A DNA stretch of 64,000 nt, from NCBI RefSeq assembly GCF_035194505.1, contig NZ_CP136573.1:2095001-2159000 (forward strand), written 5' to 3'. This stretch comes from Erythrobacter sp. (GTDB taxonomy: Bacteria > Pseudomonadota > Alphaproteobacteria > Sphingomonadales > Sphingomonadaceae). Position 1 is the stretch's first letter; every line of letters starts with the position of its first letter. This document shows, piece after piece, positions 48,342 to 58,320 of this stretch. Below the pieces are notes generated by a model. It worked only from the letters and a program-made list of their open reading frames with translations, ran no database searches and was not told where the DNA came from. A program made the translations under genes and the position numbers.

Positions 48342-51300
48342 TCAGCGCTCCAGCAAATTCCGCGCCTGGCTGGCGATCTGGGCGAGCATCGCCGGGCCGA
48401 CCGGCGGGCGGGCCTGGGCGCGGGCGATCATGCTGCGGAACTGCGCGACGCTGGCCGCATTGCGCGTGGCCCATTCGCCCACGGCCCCGCGCGGATCGTC
48501 CTTGCCGCCCTTGCGCCGCAGCAGGCGCCGCAGGAAATCGAGCCGCATCGCCTGGAAATCGCGCGCGAGGCCCGAGACCAGCAGGCGGTCCCACACGTCG
48601 GACGGCGACATATGTGCCGCGGTCCCCTGCGCCCAGTCCAGCCCCAGCCGCCCGCCGATATCGGTGAAGGCATGGGTCAGCGCGATGGCATCGATCCCGG
48701 TCTCCAGCGCCAGCTTGACGAGGCCCACTGCCCCGTCGAAATCGAACAGGTTGGCGACCCGCGCGGCGAGCGCCTCGGGGGCTCCCGCAGCGACAAAGCC
48801 CTGCCGCAGCTCTGCCGAGCGGGCGCGCGGTTCGGCTGCGAGCAGCTCCTCGCGCGCGGCGGCGAGGCGGACGACGCCCTTCTCCAGCTCGGCAATCATC
48901 GCCCCGGCCTCGACCTTGCCCGCAGCGGTGCGCAGCACGTCGCTCATCAGGTTGCCGACCGCTGCCGCGAGCCGGTCAAACAGCACCAGCCTTGCGCTTT
49001 CGGGGATCGCCGCCGCGTCAAGCTCGCGCCACAAGGCATCGAGCCCGAACAGGCGTTCGGCCACCACAAAGGCCCCCGCCACCTCGGCAAGGCCCACGCC
49101 TTCCTCCTCGGCGAGTTCGAAGGGGTGGACCATGCCGAGCCGGTTGACCATGCGATTGGCAAGGCTGGTCGCGATCATCTCGCGCCGCAGCCGGTGGCCA
49201 CGGATCTCGGCGGCATAGGTCTTGCGCATCGCGGTGGGGAAGCGCGCGATCAGCAGCGCATCATTCACCGGATCATCGACCAGCGTGCTCGCCTCCAGCG
49301 CATCCTGAAGCGCGAGCTTGGCCGAGGACAGCAGCACCGCAAGTTCGGGGCGGGTGAGCCCCTGCCCGTCGGCGGCGCGGCGCAGCAGGGTCTCGCCATC
49401 GGCAAGGCCTTCGGTGCGGCGATCGAAGCCGCCGATATCCTCGAGCCGCTCGATCAGGCGCACGTAAGCGGCGCTTGCCCCCGGCCCGCCCGCCTCGGCC
49501 ACCGACAGGGCGAGGGCCTGCAAGCGGTTGTCTTCGAGCACGATGGTGCCGACCTCGTCGGTCATCGCGGCGAGCAGCGTGTTGCGCTTTTTCGCGCTGA
49601 GCTTGCCCGAGGCGCTCACCGCGGCCAGCGCGATCTTGATGTTGACCTCGTTGTCCGAGCAATCGACGCCCGCGGAGTTGTCGATGAAGTCGGTGTTGAT
49701 GCGCCCGCCTCCGAGCGAATAGGCGATGCGCCCGGCCTGCGTGACGCCGAGGTTCGCGCCCTCGCCGATCACTTTTGCCCGCACCTCGCCCGCATCCACG
49801 CGCAGGGCATCATTGGCCGGATCGCCGACCTGGATGTGGTTTTCCTGCGGCGCCTTCACATAGGTGCCGATCCCGCCGAACCACATCAGATCCACCCGCG
49901 CGCGCAGGATTGCCGAGATCAGCGCTTCGGGCTCGATCTCCTTCTCGGCAATGTCGAGCAGCGCGCGCATTTCCTTGGTCAGCTTGATGCGCTTCAGCGA
50001 GCGGCTGAACACCCCGCCGCCCTTGGAAATCAGCGCGGGATCATAATCCTCCCAGCTCGAACGCGGCAGTTCGAACATCCGCTTGCGCTCTTTCCAGCTG
50101 GCAAGCGGATCGGGGGTGGGATCGATGAAGATGTGGCGGTGATCGAAGGCGGCGACGAGCTTGATTGCCTTCGACAGCAGCATCCCGTTGCCGAACACAT
50201 CGCCCGACATGTCGCCGCAGCCTGCCACGGTGACGGCATCGGTCTGCACGTCGATCCCCATCTCGCGGAAGTGGCGCTGGACGCTCACCCAGGCGCCGCG
50301 CGCGGTGATGCCCATCGCCTTGTGATCATAGCCGTTCGAGCCGCCGCTGGCGAAGGCGTCGTCGAGCCAGAAGTCGCGCGATTGGGCGATGCCGTTGGCG
50401 ATGTCGGAGAAGGTCGCGGTGCCCTTGTCGGCGGCGACCACGAAATAGGGGTCCTGCCCGTCGAGCACCTGCACGGCCTCGGGGTGGACCACCTTGCCGC
50501 CGACGATATTGTCGGTGACCGACAGCAGCGTGCGGATGAAGGCCTCGTATGCGCCGCGCCCCTCTGCCGCCCAGCCTTCGCGGTCAAGCGCGGGGGAGGG
50601 AAGCTGCTTGGGATAGAACCCGCCCTTGGCGCCAGTCGGCACGATCACCGCGTTCTTGACCCGCTGGGCCTTCATCAGCCCGAGGATTTCGGTGCGGAAG
50701 TCGTCGCGCCGGTCAGACCAGCGCAGGCCCCCGCGCGCCACTGCGCCCGAACGCAAGTGGATGCCCTCGACGCGGCGCGAATAGACGAAGATTTCGCGCC
50801 ACGGCACCGGCTTGGGCAGGTTCGGGACGAGGGCGGAATCGATCTTGAACGCCAGCGCCTCGGCGGCGGCGGGCGCGAAGGCATTGGTGCGCAGCACCGC
50901 GTCGATCACCGCGCGGTAAAGCCGCAGCAGGCGGTCGTCATTGATCGCGGTGACCTTGGCAAGGCCGCGGGTGAAGGCGCCGTGGGCCGCGGCAATCGCT
51001 TCCTCGCGGTTACCCTTGAAGGCCGGATCGTGGCGCGCGGCGAACAGATCGATCATCGCCGCGGTCACCTGCGGCGCACTCGCCAGCGCATCGACCACGG
51101 TGTAGATCGTGTAGCTCACCCCGGTCTGGCGCAGATAGCGATAGATCGCGCGCATCCAGTTCGCCTCTTGCGGGGTGAGGCCGATGGCGGTGACGAGGCG
51201 GTTGAAGGGATCATCCTCGCCAGCGCCATTGAGCACGTCCGCCAGCGCCGCCTCGATCAGTCCGGCCCGCGCGATCAGGCTCTTCGCGTCGAGCCCGGCG

Positions 51301-53063
51301 GGGACAGTGAGCTGGAAGTCGTGGATCGATCCGAGCGCGGTGTCGGTGAGGAAGGTCGGCACTTCGGCGGCGACGCGGAAGCCGAAATGTTCGAGCGCAG
51401 GCACCGCGTCCGACAGGGCGAGGCGGCGGCGGGCGCAATAGATCTTGAGCCGCAGCGCGTCTGGCCCGTCACCTTCGACATGATAGAGCCGGGTGGCGCG
51501 ATCGGGGCGGGCGGTGGCGGCGGCGTCCTCATGCTCGGCGTGGGCAAGGGTGCGCAGCCTCGCGATGTCGCGCGCCGCTTCGGCCGGGCCATTGGCAAGG
51601 CGATAGGCGGTGGGGAAGGCTGGGGCATAGCGCGCCGCGAGCATGGCGGCGCGGCCATCATCCTCGTGGGTGGAAAGGTGGGTTTCGACCGCCTCGTTCC
51701 AGCCGCGCAGCAGATCGACCAGCTGGGCTTCGATCCCGGCCGGATCGGGCAGACCATCGCAGCCGCGCACATCAATCAGGAAGCGCAGCAGGGCGAGCGT
51801 GCTGCCTTCGACCTCAAGGCTCCAGTCGAGCAGCGCGGCCCCCGGCGCAGCGAGCAGCATCGCCTGGATTTGCAGGCGCACATCGGTCGACATCTGGTCA
51901 CGCGGGAGCCAGACGAAGGCGAACAGGTGACGTTCGAGCGTGGAGGGCACCATCACCATGCGCACCCGCGGGCGATCGATCAGCGCCATCTTGGTGGTCG
52001 CAAGCTCGGCCACGCGCTCGCGCCCGAAGGCGATCAGCAGATCATTGGGCAGCGAAGTGAAGGCGTGCACCAGCGCCTTGCCGTTGTGCCCGGCGGGATC
52101 ATAGCCGAGCCGGTCGGTCAGGGCTGCCAGCCGCTGGCGCACCACCGGCACTTCATGCGGGCGGGCGTTGAGCGCAGCCGAGGTCCACAGGCCCGCGTGG
52201 AGCGACAGGGCGACGACCTTACCGCCCTCGCGCACCGGGGCAATGAACAGATCGAGCGGGCTGGCGCGGTGGACGCGGGCGTGGACGTTGGACTTGATCA
52301 CCAGCAGGGCGCGCGGAGTGCCCTCGGCCTCCTGGGCGTCGAACCAGTCGAAGGCGCGCTGCATCGAGACTTCGGCCAGCAATTCGCGCGCCGAGCCGCG
52401 GCAGATGCCGAGCATCGCGTCTTCGCGCCCGTCGCGATAGCGGGTGAGGTGGCCGAGCTGGGTCAGCATCCCGCCGCCCAGCCATTCGAGCAGCGCGGCG
52501 GCTTCCGCGTCGACGGCAGCGGCGGCCTGTGCATCACCGGCCATCGCGGCCTGCATTGCCGGCCAGTCACCCACGGCAGCGCGGACATCGGCCAGCGTCA
52601 GTTCGAGCGCTTCGTGGAGCTCGCGGCGCAGGCGGGCATCGACCCGCGGGGTCTCGACATAGATCAGTGATTCGCGAGCGGCGCCGGGGGCCTTTTCCTC
52701 GGGCTTGGCGATGGCGGTCAGCGCGCCCTTCGCGTCGCGGGTGACGGGGGCGACGGGGTGCAGCAGGCGGTCAATCGCAATGCCGAGCGCAGCCATGGTG
52801 GCCGCAATCGAATCGACCAGAAACGGCATGTCGTCATTCACCAGCGCGATGCGCAAGCGGCGCTCGCCGGTGTCGGATTCGATTTGGATCAGCGATTCGC
52901 CGGGCTGGCGCGTGGCGGCGGCCTTGATCAGGAACTGCGCGGCATCATCGAGCACGGGGCGATCGGCCTGGGCATCGCTTGGCAGCAGCGAGGCTTCGAG
53001 ATTGAGGCGCAGCGCCTTGTTCCACGCGTTCTGCGCCGCTCCAGCAGCGGTCTTAGACCCCAT
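48342..53063 (-). CDS. Large NAD-specific glutamate dehydrogenase (180-kDa class)
   Basis: 1573 aa. Converts glutamate to 2-oxoglutarate and ammonia with NAD. The N-terminal half carries ACT-like regulatory segments; the catalytic Glu/Leu/Phe/Val-dehydrogenase core lies around residues 730-1200: GGLRWSDRRDDFRTEILGLMK, NAVIVPTGAKGGFYPKQLP, VVAADKGTATFSDIANGIAQ, GGSNGYDHKAMGITARGAW and GCGDMSGDVFGNGMLLS. This class is typical of alpha- and other proteobacteria and usually homotetrameric or hexameric. No frame break is seen. It is divergent from nothing and preceded by a 130-base gap. Confidence 0.96.
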   Translation of the reverse strand: MGSKTAAGAAQNAWNKALRLNLEASLLPSDAQADRPVLDDAAQFLIKAAATRQPGESLIQIESDTGERRLRIALVNDDMPFLVDSIAATMAALGIAIDRLLHPVAPVTRDAKGALTAIAKPEEKAPGAARESLIYVETPRVDARLRRELHEALELTLADVRAAVGDWPAMQAAMAGDAQAAAAVDAEAAALLEWLGGGMLTQLGHLTRYRDGREDAMLGICRGSARELLAEVSMQRAFDWFDAQEAEGTPRALLVIKSNVHARVHRASPLDLFIAPVREGGKVVALSLHAGLWTSAALNARPHEVPVVRQRLAALTDRLGYDPAGHNGKALVHAFTSLPNDLLIAFGRERVAELATTKMALIDRPRVRMVMVPSTLERHLFAFVWLPRDQMSTDVRLQIQAMLLAAPGAALLDWSLEVEGSTLALLRFLIDVRGCDGLPDPAGIEAQLVDLLRGWNEAVETHLSTHEDDGRAAMLAARYAPAFPTAYRLANGPAEAARDIARLRTLAHAEHEDAAATARPDRATRLYHVEGDGPDALRLKIYCARRRLALSDAVPALEHFGFRVAAEVPTFLTDTALGSIHDFQLTVPAGLDAKSLIARAGLIEAALADVLNGAGEDDPFNRLVTAIGLTPQEANWMRAIYRYLRQTGVSYTIYTVVDALASAPQVTAAMIDLFAARHDPAFKGNREEAIAAAHGAFTRGLAKVTAINDDRLLRLYRAVIDAVLRTNAFAPAAAEALAFKIDSALVPNLPKPVPWREIFVYSRRVEGIHLRSGAVARGGLRWSDRRDDFRTEILGLMKAQRVKNAVIVPTGAKGGFYPKQLPSPALDREGWAAEGRGAYEAFIRTLLSVTDNIVGGKVVHPEAVQVLDGQDPYFVVAADKGTATFSDIANGIAQSRDFWLDDAFASGGSNGYDHKAMGITARGAWVSVQRHFREMGIDVQTDAVTVAGCGDMSGDVFGNGMLLSKAIKLVAAFDHRHIFIDPTPDPLASWKERKRMFELPRSSWEDYDPALISKGGGVFSRSLKRIKLTKEMRALLDIAEKEIEPEALISAILRARVDLMWFGGIGTYVKAPQENHIQVGDPANDALRVDAGEVRAKVIGEGANLGVTQAGRIAYSLGGGRINTDFIDNSAGVDCSDNEVNIKIALAAVSASGKLSAKKRNTLLAAMTDEVGTIVLEDNRLQALALSVAEAGGPGASAAYVRLIERLEDIGGFDRRTEGLADGETLLRRAADGQGLTRPELAVLLSSAKLALQDALEASTLVDDPVNDALLIARFPTAMRKTYAAEIRGHRLRREMIATSLANRMVNRLGMVHPFELAEEEGVGLAEVAGAFVVAERLFGLDALWRELDAAAIPESARLVLFDRLAAAVGNLMSDVLRTAAGKVEAGAMIAELEKGVVRLAAAREELLAAEPRARSAELRQGFVAAGAPEALAARVANLFDFDGAVGLVKLALETGIDAIALTHAFTDIGGRLGLDWAQGTAAHMSPSDVWDRLLVSGLARDFQAMRLDFLRRLLRRKGGKDDPRGAVGEWATRNAASVAQFRSMIARAQARPPVGPAMLAQIASQARNLLER

Positions 53064-53193
53064 ATTCGGCTCCTGCCCATCCTGCGTCCGGCCTGCGCTT
53101 CATGCGCAACATTATTGTGCCGGTTTGTTGTTATCGTGTTTCGCCGCGATACGCCTTTACCCGCGCTGTGCCAAGCGTGTTGATGACGTAGGG

Positions 53194-54189
53194 TTAAGTG
53201 ACGAGCGCCTTTTCGCAGGCCTCCATCGTCATTTCGAGGCTGCGGATGCGCGCCTCGGGATCATAGGTCGCGCCTGACAGCATGATCTCGTCCGCGCCGG
53301 TGCGCTGCACGAAGGCGGCGATCCCTTCGCGCACCTGTGCCGGCGTGCCGACGGCGGCGGCCTGGCCGACATGGGCGAGCATCGCCTGCGCAGGGGCAGG
53401 CAGCGTGTCGGTGTAATCGGCAATCGGCGGCGGCAGCTTGCCGGGGTTGCCGCTGCGAAGGCGCACAAAGCTTTGCTGCTGGCTGGAGGCGAGCAGCCGC
53501 GCCTCGGCCTCGGTTGCGGCGGCAAAGACGTTCATCGCGACCATCACATGCGGCTTTTCCAAAGCCTCGGACGGCTGGAAATCGCGGCGGTAGAGCGTCA
53601 GCGCGGCATCGAGGTGATCGGGCGCGAAATGTGCGGCGAAGGCATAGGGCAGGCCCAGCTTCGCGGCCAGTTGCGCGCCGAACAGGCTCGATCCCAGCAT
53701 CCACAGTTCCACCTTGGCGCCCATGCCGGGGGTGGCGGTGATCGGCAGATCGAAATCGCCCGTGAGGAGCGCGCGCAGTTCGACCACGTCTTGCGGGAAA
53801 TATTCGGCCGCCTGATGGAGGTTCTTGCGCAAGGCCCGCTGCAATTCCGGCCCTGCCCCCGGTGCGCGGCCGAGACCGAGATCGACCCGTCCGGGGAACA
53901 GCGCATCCAGCGTGCCGAACTGCTCGGCAATCTGGAACGGGGTGTGGTTGGGCAGCATGATCCCGCCCGATCCGATGCGGATCGTGCTGGTGGCGTTGCC
54001 GATATGGGCGAGCACCACGCTGGTCGCCCCGCCCGCGATCCCGTCCATCGCGTGATGCTCTGCCACCCAGAAGCGCTTGCACCCCGCCCGCTCTGCCGCA
54101 CGGGCAAGATCGGCGGTGGCAGCGAAGGCCTCGCTCAGGGTCCCGCCTTCGCGGACGGGGACGAGATCGAGCACGGAGAAGGTCGTCAT
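53194..54189 (-). CDS. LLM-class flavin-dependent oxidoreductase
   Basis: 331 aa, luciferase-like monooxygenase fold. Motifs typical of the MsnO8/YhbW group: SVLDLVPVREGGTLSEAF (N-terminus), RFWVAEHHAMDGIAGGATSV, RIGSGGIMLPNHTPFQIAEQF, DLGLGRAPGAG, and the C-terminal GADEIMLSGATYDPEARIRS. The exact reaction is unknown. It starts 4 bases before the end of the TPR gene, so the two are translationally coupled. Confidence 0.9.
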   Translation of the reverse strand: MTTFSVLDLVPVREGGTLSEAFAATADLARAAERAGCKRFWVAEHHAMDGIAGGATSVVLAHIGNATSTIRIGSGGIMLPNHTPFQIAEQFGTLDALFPGRVDLGLGRAPGAGPELQRALRKNLHQAAEYFPQDVVELRALLTGDFDLPITATPGMGAKVELWMLGSSLFGAQLAAKLGLPYAFAAHFAPDHLDAALTLYRRDFQPSEALEKPHVMVAMNVFAAATEAEARLLASSQQQSFVRLRSGNPGKLPPPIADYTDTLPAPAQAMLAHVGQAAAVGTPAQVREGIAAFVQRTGADEIMLSGATYDPEARIRSLEMTMEACEKALVT

Positions 54190-55046
54190 GCGGGCGGTTC
54201 CTGCGGGTTGGCGGGCGCGCTCTCGGGCGGGCCAAGCTGGACGAGATAGTCGCGCGCCTGGCTGGCGGCGGGGCTGTCTGCCGAAAGGTCGATCACTGAT
54301 TGCCAGCTTTGCCGCGCGGCATCGTCGCGCCCTGCGAGCACGGCGATGACGCCGGCTTCAAGCCCGATATCGGGGCTTGCGGGCGCGAGCTTTGCGGCGG
54401 CTTCGATCGCGATCTGCGCCGCATCCAGCCGGTTCATCCGGCGCAGCAACGTGGCCTTGAGCAGCCAGCCCTCGCTGCTTTCCGGGGCGAACCCGGTCGC
54501 CTCGTCGAGCGCCACCAGCGCCTCGTCCTGCCGGTCCAGCGCCACCAGTGCGCGCGCGCGGTCGATCGCGGCAATCGCCTGCAAGGGCGCGGCAGCCGCG
54601 CTGCGGGCTTCGGCGCCCGCCTGCTCCAGCAGCGCCAGCGCCCCCTCGCTATCCCCGCCTGCAAGCGCGGCATTGCCGGCCATCATGGTGAAGCGCGCAC
54701 GGGCGCGGATCTCGTCTTCGGGCGTCTCGTCATGTGCGGCCATGAAGGCGGCGCGGGCATCGTCCCACAGGCCAAGCTCGCTTGATGCTGTGCCAAGGCA
54801 GTGGTTGGCGAGCACCCGCTCGGTCCCGGTGGTCTGGGTGCGGCGGATCTGCGCCATGGTGTGGGCGCGGGCAGCATCGGTGCCGATTTCATCGAGGCAG
54901 GATTGCAGCCACGCGCTGGTGGGATCGACAATCTCCTGCTCGGTGCCGGGACGCGGGGGCCGGTCACGCACCAGATCATCGCCGCGCATCGCGCCGCCCA
55001 TGGGATCGGGGCCAACCTGAAGCAGCAGGGCGAGGAGCAGGGACAC
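54186..55046 (-). CDS. TPR-repeat protein, probably exported
   Basis: 286 aa from a GTG at 55046, five bases after the upstream hydrolase stop; the long upstream extension of the frame lies inside that gene and is ignored. The N-terminal hydrophobic stretch (SLLLALLLQVG) is a short signal or anchor. Residues about 105-275 form several tetratricopeptide repeats (WDDARAAFMAAHDETPEDEI, ALVALDRQDEALVALDEAT, LRRMNRLDAAQIAIEAAAKL). A scaffold role is likely; no partner is evident. It links the hydrolase and the flavin oxidoreductase in one leftward operon. Confidence 0.75.
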   Translation of the reverse strand: MSLLLALLLQVGPDPMGGAMRGDDLVRDRPPRPGTEQEIVDPTSAWLQSCLDEIGTDAARAHTMAQIRRTQTTGTERVLANHCLGTASSELGLWDDARAAFMAAHDETPEDEIRARARFTMMAGNAALAGGDSEGALALLEQAGAEARSAAAAPLQAIAAIDRARALVALDRQDEALVALDEATGFAPESSEGWLLKATLLRRMNRLDAAQIAIEAAAKLAPASPDIGLEAGVIAVLAGRDDAARQSWQSVIDLSADSPAASQARDYLVQLGPPESAPANPQEPPA

Positions 55047-55051
55047 GATTT

Positions 55052-55786
55052 CTATCCGTAAAATCCGGCCACGATGGCCTTGAGGGTGGCAATATCGCTT
55101 GTCCGCGAGAGGCGGTGGTCGCCGTCCTCTACCAGCGTAACCTGTACGTCGTCCGAACGTAAGGCCGCCTTTAATTGCAGGCTGATCTCCCACGGCACAT
55201 CGGCGTCCTGCTTGCCGTGGATCAGGTGCACCGGGCAGGAGATGTCGATCCCCCGCTCCAGCCGCAGGTGACATTCGGCATCGGCAAAGAACCCGGGGTG
55301 GGTCGGGGTCGGCTCGGGGCCGTAGGGGTTGGGCTCGTAAAGCACCTCGCCCGCCGCGAGCGTCGCGCGCTGTTCAGGGGTATAGCCCCAGCGGGTGAAA
55401 TCGGGCGCAGGCGCAATGCCGATCATCCCGGCGAGGCGGTGCTTCAGATGCTCGGCCACCAGCAGCATCAGCCACCCGCCCATCGAGGAGCCTGCCAGCA
55501 GCACCGGCCCGCTGACATAGGAGGCGACGAGCGCCAGCACCTCGTCCCGCCATTTCGACAGGGTGCCGTCGGCGAAATCGCCCGCGCTCTGCCCGCAGCC
55601 GGAGTAATCGAGCAGCAGGCAGGCGCGGCCCTGCGCCTCAGCCTCGGCGAACAGCGCGGTCGCCTTGCCGCCCGCCATGTCGGACATGTAGCCGGGCAGG
55701 AAGACGAGGGTCGGCCCGTCTCCCGGCGTGAACCGGAAGGCGATCCGGCGGCCATCATAGAGCGTGTGGTGCATCACGTCGGTCAT
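55052..55786 (-). CDS. Alpha/beta hydrolase (ABHD10-like)
   Basis: 244 aa from ATG 55786 (ATG 55798 also possible). The fold has TLVFLPGYMSDMAGGKA, the oxyanion region LLLDYSGCGQSAGDF, nucleophile GSSMGGWL, acid in HGKQDADVPWE and His in VEDGDHRLSRTSD. It resembles palmitoyl-thioesterase/ABHD10 esterases. Substrate unknown; cytoplasmic, as no signal peptide is seen. First gene of the leftward operon with the TPR and LLM genes. Confidence 0.87.
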   Translation of the reverse strand: MTDVMHHTLYDGRRIAFRFTPGDGPTLVFLPGYMSDMAGGKATALFAEAEAQGRACLLLDYSGCGQSAGDFADGTLSKWRDEVLALVASYVSGPVLLAGSSMGGWLMLLVAEHLKHRLAGMIGIAPAPDFTRWGYTPEQRATLAAGEVLYEPNPYGPEPTPTHPGFFADAECHLRLERGIDISCPVHLIHGKQDADVPWEISLQLKAALRSDDVQVTLVEDGDHRLSRTSDIATLKAIVAGFYG

Positions 55787-55866
55787 GGCGCACACCATGC
55801 CTTGCGCATGTGCACGGGCGCAAGCATTGTCATGCCAGCGCAACGGGAGAGGGTTACGCCGCCGCC

Positions 55867-57543
55867 ATGTTCAAGACCGACACTGCCGCCGTCCAGCCGG
55901 CCGCTTCACCCACCGCGCTCACCCGCCGCGGCCTGTTCACCCTTGCCGGCGCATCGGCTGCCGTGGCCGCTGCGCCGCTCGCCGCGCAAGGCTTCGGCAA
56001 GGGCTTCACCCATAATGTCGCGAGCGGCGAGCCGGGCACCGACAAGGTGATGCTGTGGACCCGCTATGTCTCCGACGCCCCCGCCTATCTCGCGTGGGAG
56101 ATGAGCGAGACCGAGGATTTCGCCCGTCTTGTCGCCGAGGGCGCTACCGGCAAGGCGGCCGGACCGGATAGCGATTTCTGCGTCAAGACCTGGGCCGACG
56201 GGCTCATGCCGGGGCGCTGGTATTTCTACCGCTTCATCGCGCCCGACGGCACCAAATCCCCCGTGGGCCGCACCCGCACCCTGCCCGAAGCAGGCGCCGC
56301 AGCGAGCTTCCGCATGGCGGTGTTCTCCTGCTCGAACTACGGGTTCGGCTGGTTCAACGCCTATGGCCACGCGGCGCTCGCCAATGACTGCGATCTCGCG
56401 GTGCATCTGGGCGACTACATCTACGAATATGGCGCGGGCACCTATCCCAACACCGGACAGGGGCTAGCCGAGCGGGTGCTCGAACCCGCCACCGAAATCG
56501 TCGCGCTGACCGATTATCGCCTGCGCTATGCCACCTACCGCGCCGATCCCGATTGCCAGCGCCTGCATCAGGTGCTGCCGATGATCGCGGTGTGGGACGA
56601 TCACGAGAGCGCCAACGACAGCTATGCGGGCGGCGCGCAGAACCACCAGCCGGACACCGAGGGCGACTGGGCATCGCGCAAGGCCGCCGCCAAGCGCGCC
56701 TATCGCGAATGGATGCCGGTCTCGGACGAGCCCTATGCCGCCTATCAGGTCGGCGACCTCGCCACCCTGTTCCGGCTCGATACCCGGCTCGAAGGGCGCG
56801 ACCAGCAGTTCAGCCTCGAAAAGCTGTTGGCTGGGCAGAAGGACCCGCAGGCCGCGCAGGCGGTGCTGGAGGCCTTCCGCAAGGGCGACTGGGCCAATCC
56901 CGAACGCCAGCTTTTGGGGGAGCGCCAGGAAGCATGGTTGGCCGAGGGGCTCGCCGCCTCCACCGCCAGCGGCACGCCGTGGCAGGTGCTGGTGCAGCAG
57001 GTGCTGATCGGCAATCTCAAGAGCCCGCAGTCGCTGATGGACCAGCTTGGCAGCGCCCTGCCCGATTTCGTCAGCCAGCGCCTGAAAGCGGCCAGCATGG
57101 CGAGCAAGGCCGGACTGCCGCTCAACATGGATGCATGGGACGGCTATCCCGCCGCGCGCGAGCGGGTGTTCAAGGCCGCGCTCAAGGCCGATGCCAACCT
57201 CCTCGTGCTGGCGGGCGACACGCATAACGGCTGGGCCTTCGAACTGGCGCAGGACGGGGCGAAGGTGGGCGTGGAGCTGGGCGTGTGCTCGGTCAGCTCG
57301 CCGGGGTTCGAGAATTACCTCAGCTTCGTGAAGCCCGACACGCTGGCCGCCGCGCTGGTGGCCGAGAACCCGCAGCTCCAATGGGCCGACACGTCGCAGC
57401 GCGGCTATATGGTGGTGGAACTGACCAAGGCCCGCGCCACCACCGAATATCGCTTCACCGGCAGCCCCAAGCAGCGCTCGACCCGGCTGGCGGGCACCAA
57501 GCGGATCGTCAGCGAGCAGGGCGGCGGCAAGCTGGCGGTCTAG
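55867..57543 (+). CDS. phoD: Alkaline phosphatase D family, Tat-exported
   Basis: 558 aa from ATG 55867. The N-terminus has a twin-arginine motif LTRRGLFTLAGAS (about 18-30) for Tat export. PhoD metal and active-site motifs are GEPGTDKVMLWTRY, FSCSNYGFGWFNAYGHAA, VHLGDYIYEYG, WDDHESANDSY, FRLDTRLEGR and LAGDTHNGWAF. It is a periplasmic calcium/iron phosphodiesterase-phosphomonoesterase releasing phosphate. No PhoB box is obvious upstream. Confidence 0.93.
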   Translation: MFKTDTAAVQPAASPTALTRRGLFTLAGASAAVAAAPLAAQGFGKGFTHNVASGEPGTDKVMLWTRYVSDAPAYLAWEMSETEDFARLVAEGATGKAAGPDSDFCVKTWADGLMPGRWYFYRFIAPDGTKSPVGRTRTLPEAGAAASFRMAVFSCSNYGFGWFNAYGHAALANDCDLAVHLGDYIYEYGAGTYPNTGQGLAERVLEPATEIVALTDYRLRYATYRADPDCQRLHQVLPMIAVWDDHESANDSYAGGAQNHQPDTEGDWASRKAAAKRAYREWMPVSDEPYAAYQVGDLATLFRLDTRLEGRDQQFSLEKLLAGQKDPQAAQAVLEAFRKGDWANPERQLLGERQEAWLAEGLAASTASGTPWQVLVQQVLIGNLKSPQSLMDQLGSALPDFVSQRLKAASMASKAGLPLNMDAWDGYPAARERVFKAALKADANLLVLAGDTHNGWAFELAQDGAKVGVELGVCSVSSPGFENYLSFVKPDTLAAALVAENPQLQWADTSQRGYMVVELTKARATTEYRFTGSPKQRSTRLAGTKRIVSEQGGGKLAV

Positions 57544-57731
57544 TCGCGGCTGAAGATCGCCTCGATCGGCAGGCCGAACACCTCGGCAATGCTGAAGGCG
57601 AGCGGGAGCGAGGGGTCGTAGCGGCCGGTCTCGATGGCGTTGACGCTCTGGCGGGAGACGCCGAGCCGGTCGGCGAGGTCCTGCTGGCTCCAGCTGCGTT
57701 CGGCGCGCAGCACCTTGAGGCGGTTGTTCAT
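57540..57731 (-). CDS. Small XRE-family HTH regulator
   Basis: 63 aa from ATG 57731. It is a single helix-turn-helix: NRLKVLRAERSWSQQDLADRLGVSRQSVNAIETGRYDPSLPLAFSIAE (shown in part), typical of YozG/PA-type short Cro-like proteins. Its start overlaps the upstream membrane gene by 4 bp and its end overlaps the phoD end by 4 bp, convergent. It probably represses its own operon. Confidence 0.9.
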   Translation of the reverse strand: MNNRLKVLRAERSWSQQDLADRLGVSRQSVNAIETGRYDPSLPLAFSIAEVFGLPIEAIFSRD

Positions 57732-58318
57732 TCGCCGCGCACTTTCATCCAGAGCTGGGCGAGGCCAAGGCCCACCGCCCAGACCGGCAGCACCCACCAC
57801 GCCCAGATGTGCGGGACGAGCTCGAACATCTCCAGAAAGCCCCAGAAGATGCCGATGGCGAGCACCCCGCCAAGGCTCATGATCGCCGCGCGCACCATGC
57901 GGTAGCGCAGGTATTCGTCCTGCTCCTCGACGAGGTAGCGGCCCATCGCCCAGATCATCGCGAAGGTCGGCAAGGTCGGCAGCAGGGCGATGGCGAAGAC
58001 CACCGGGCCGGACAGCTCGTAATTGTTCCACAATGCGATGGCGATGCCGAGGCCGAGGACATAGCCGAAAGACGCGGCGAGGATGCGGCGGTTGTAGCGC
58101 ACCATCACCGGGCTGGCGCAATTCTGCCGCTCGCCCGCGCGCACCAGCGGGATCAGCAGGCCCATCGCGCCGACGAACAGGATCATGGCGACTGTGCTCG
58201 TAATCGCGTCGGTCAGCTTGAGCGCGACGATGATGGCAGACGAAGCGAAATAGTTCCCGGCCCAGAACCACGGGCTGCGGCCGGCGGAGGTGTGGGCCGG
58301 GGTTTCGGTATCCTCCAC
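57728..58318 (-). CDS. Four- to six-helix membrane protein of the XRE operon
   Basis: 196 aa from a GTG at 58318 with GGAG 8 bases upstream. Hydrophobic segments lie at about 21-40, 43-61, 80-100, 105-125, 140-160 and 165-185. No enzyme motif seen. It is coupled to a 54-residue membrane protein upstream (2-base gap) and to the XRE regulator downstream (4-bp overlap). The arrangement small TM protein, membrane protein, Cro-like regulator recurs in sphingomonads from memory, but its role is unknown. Confidence 0.7.
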   Translation of the reverse strand: MEDTETPAHTSAGRSPWFWAGNYFASSAIIVALKLTDAITSTVAMILFVGAMGLLIPLVRAGERQNCASPVMVRYNRRILAASFGYVLGLGIAIALWNNYELSGPVVFAIALLPTLPTFAMIWAMGRYLVEEQDEYLRYRMVRAAIMSLGGVLAIGIFWGFLEMFELVPHIWAWWVLPVWAVGLGLAQLWMKVRGE

Positions 58319-58320
58319 GC

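Noticed and set aside
48321..52670. A 1449-codon open frame opposite the glutamate dehydrogenase gene
   Set aside because: It is an antisense shadow of a GC-rich gene with His/Arg/Ala-rich, domainless sequence; the minus strand shows all the enzyme motifs.
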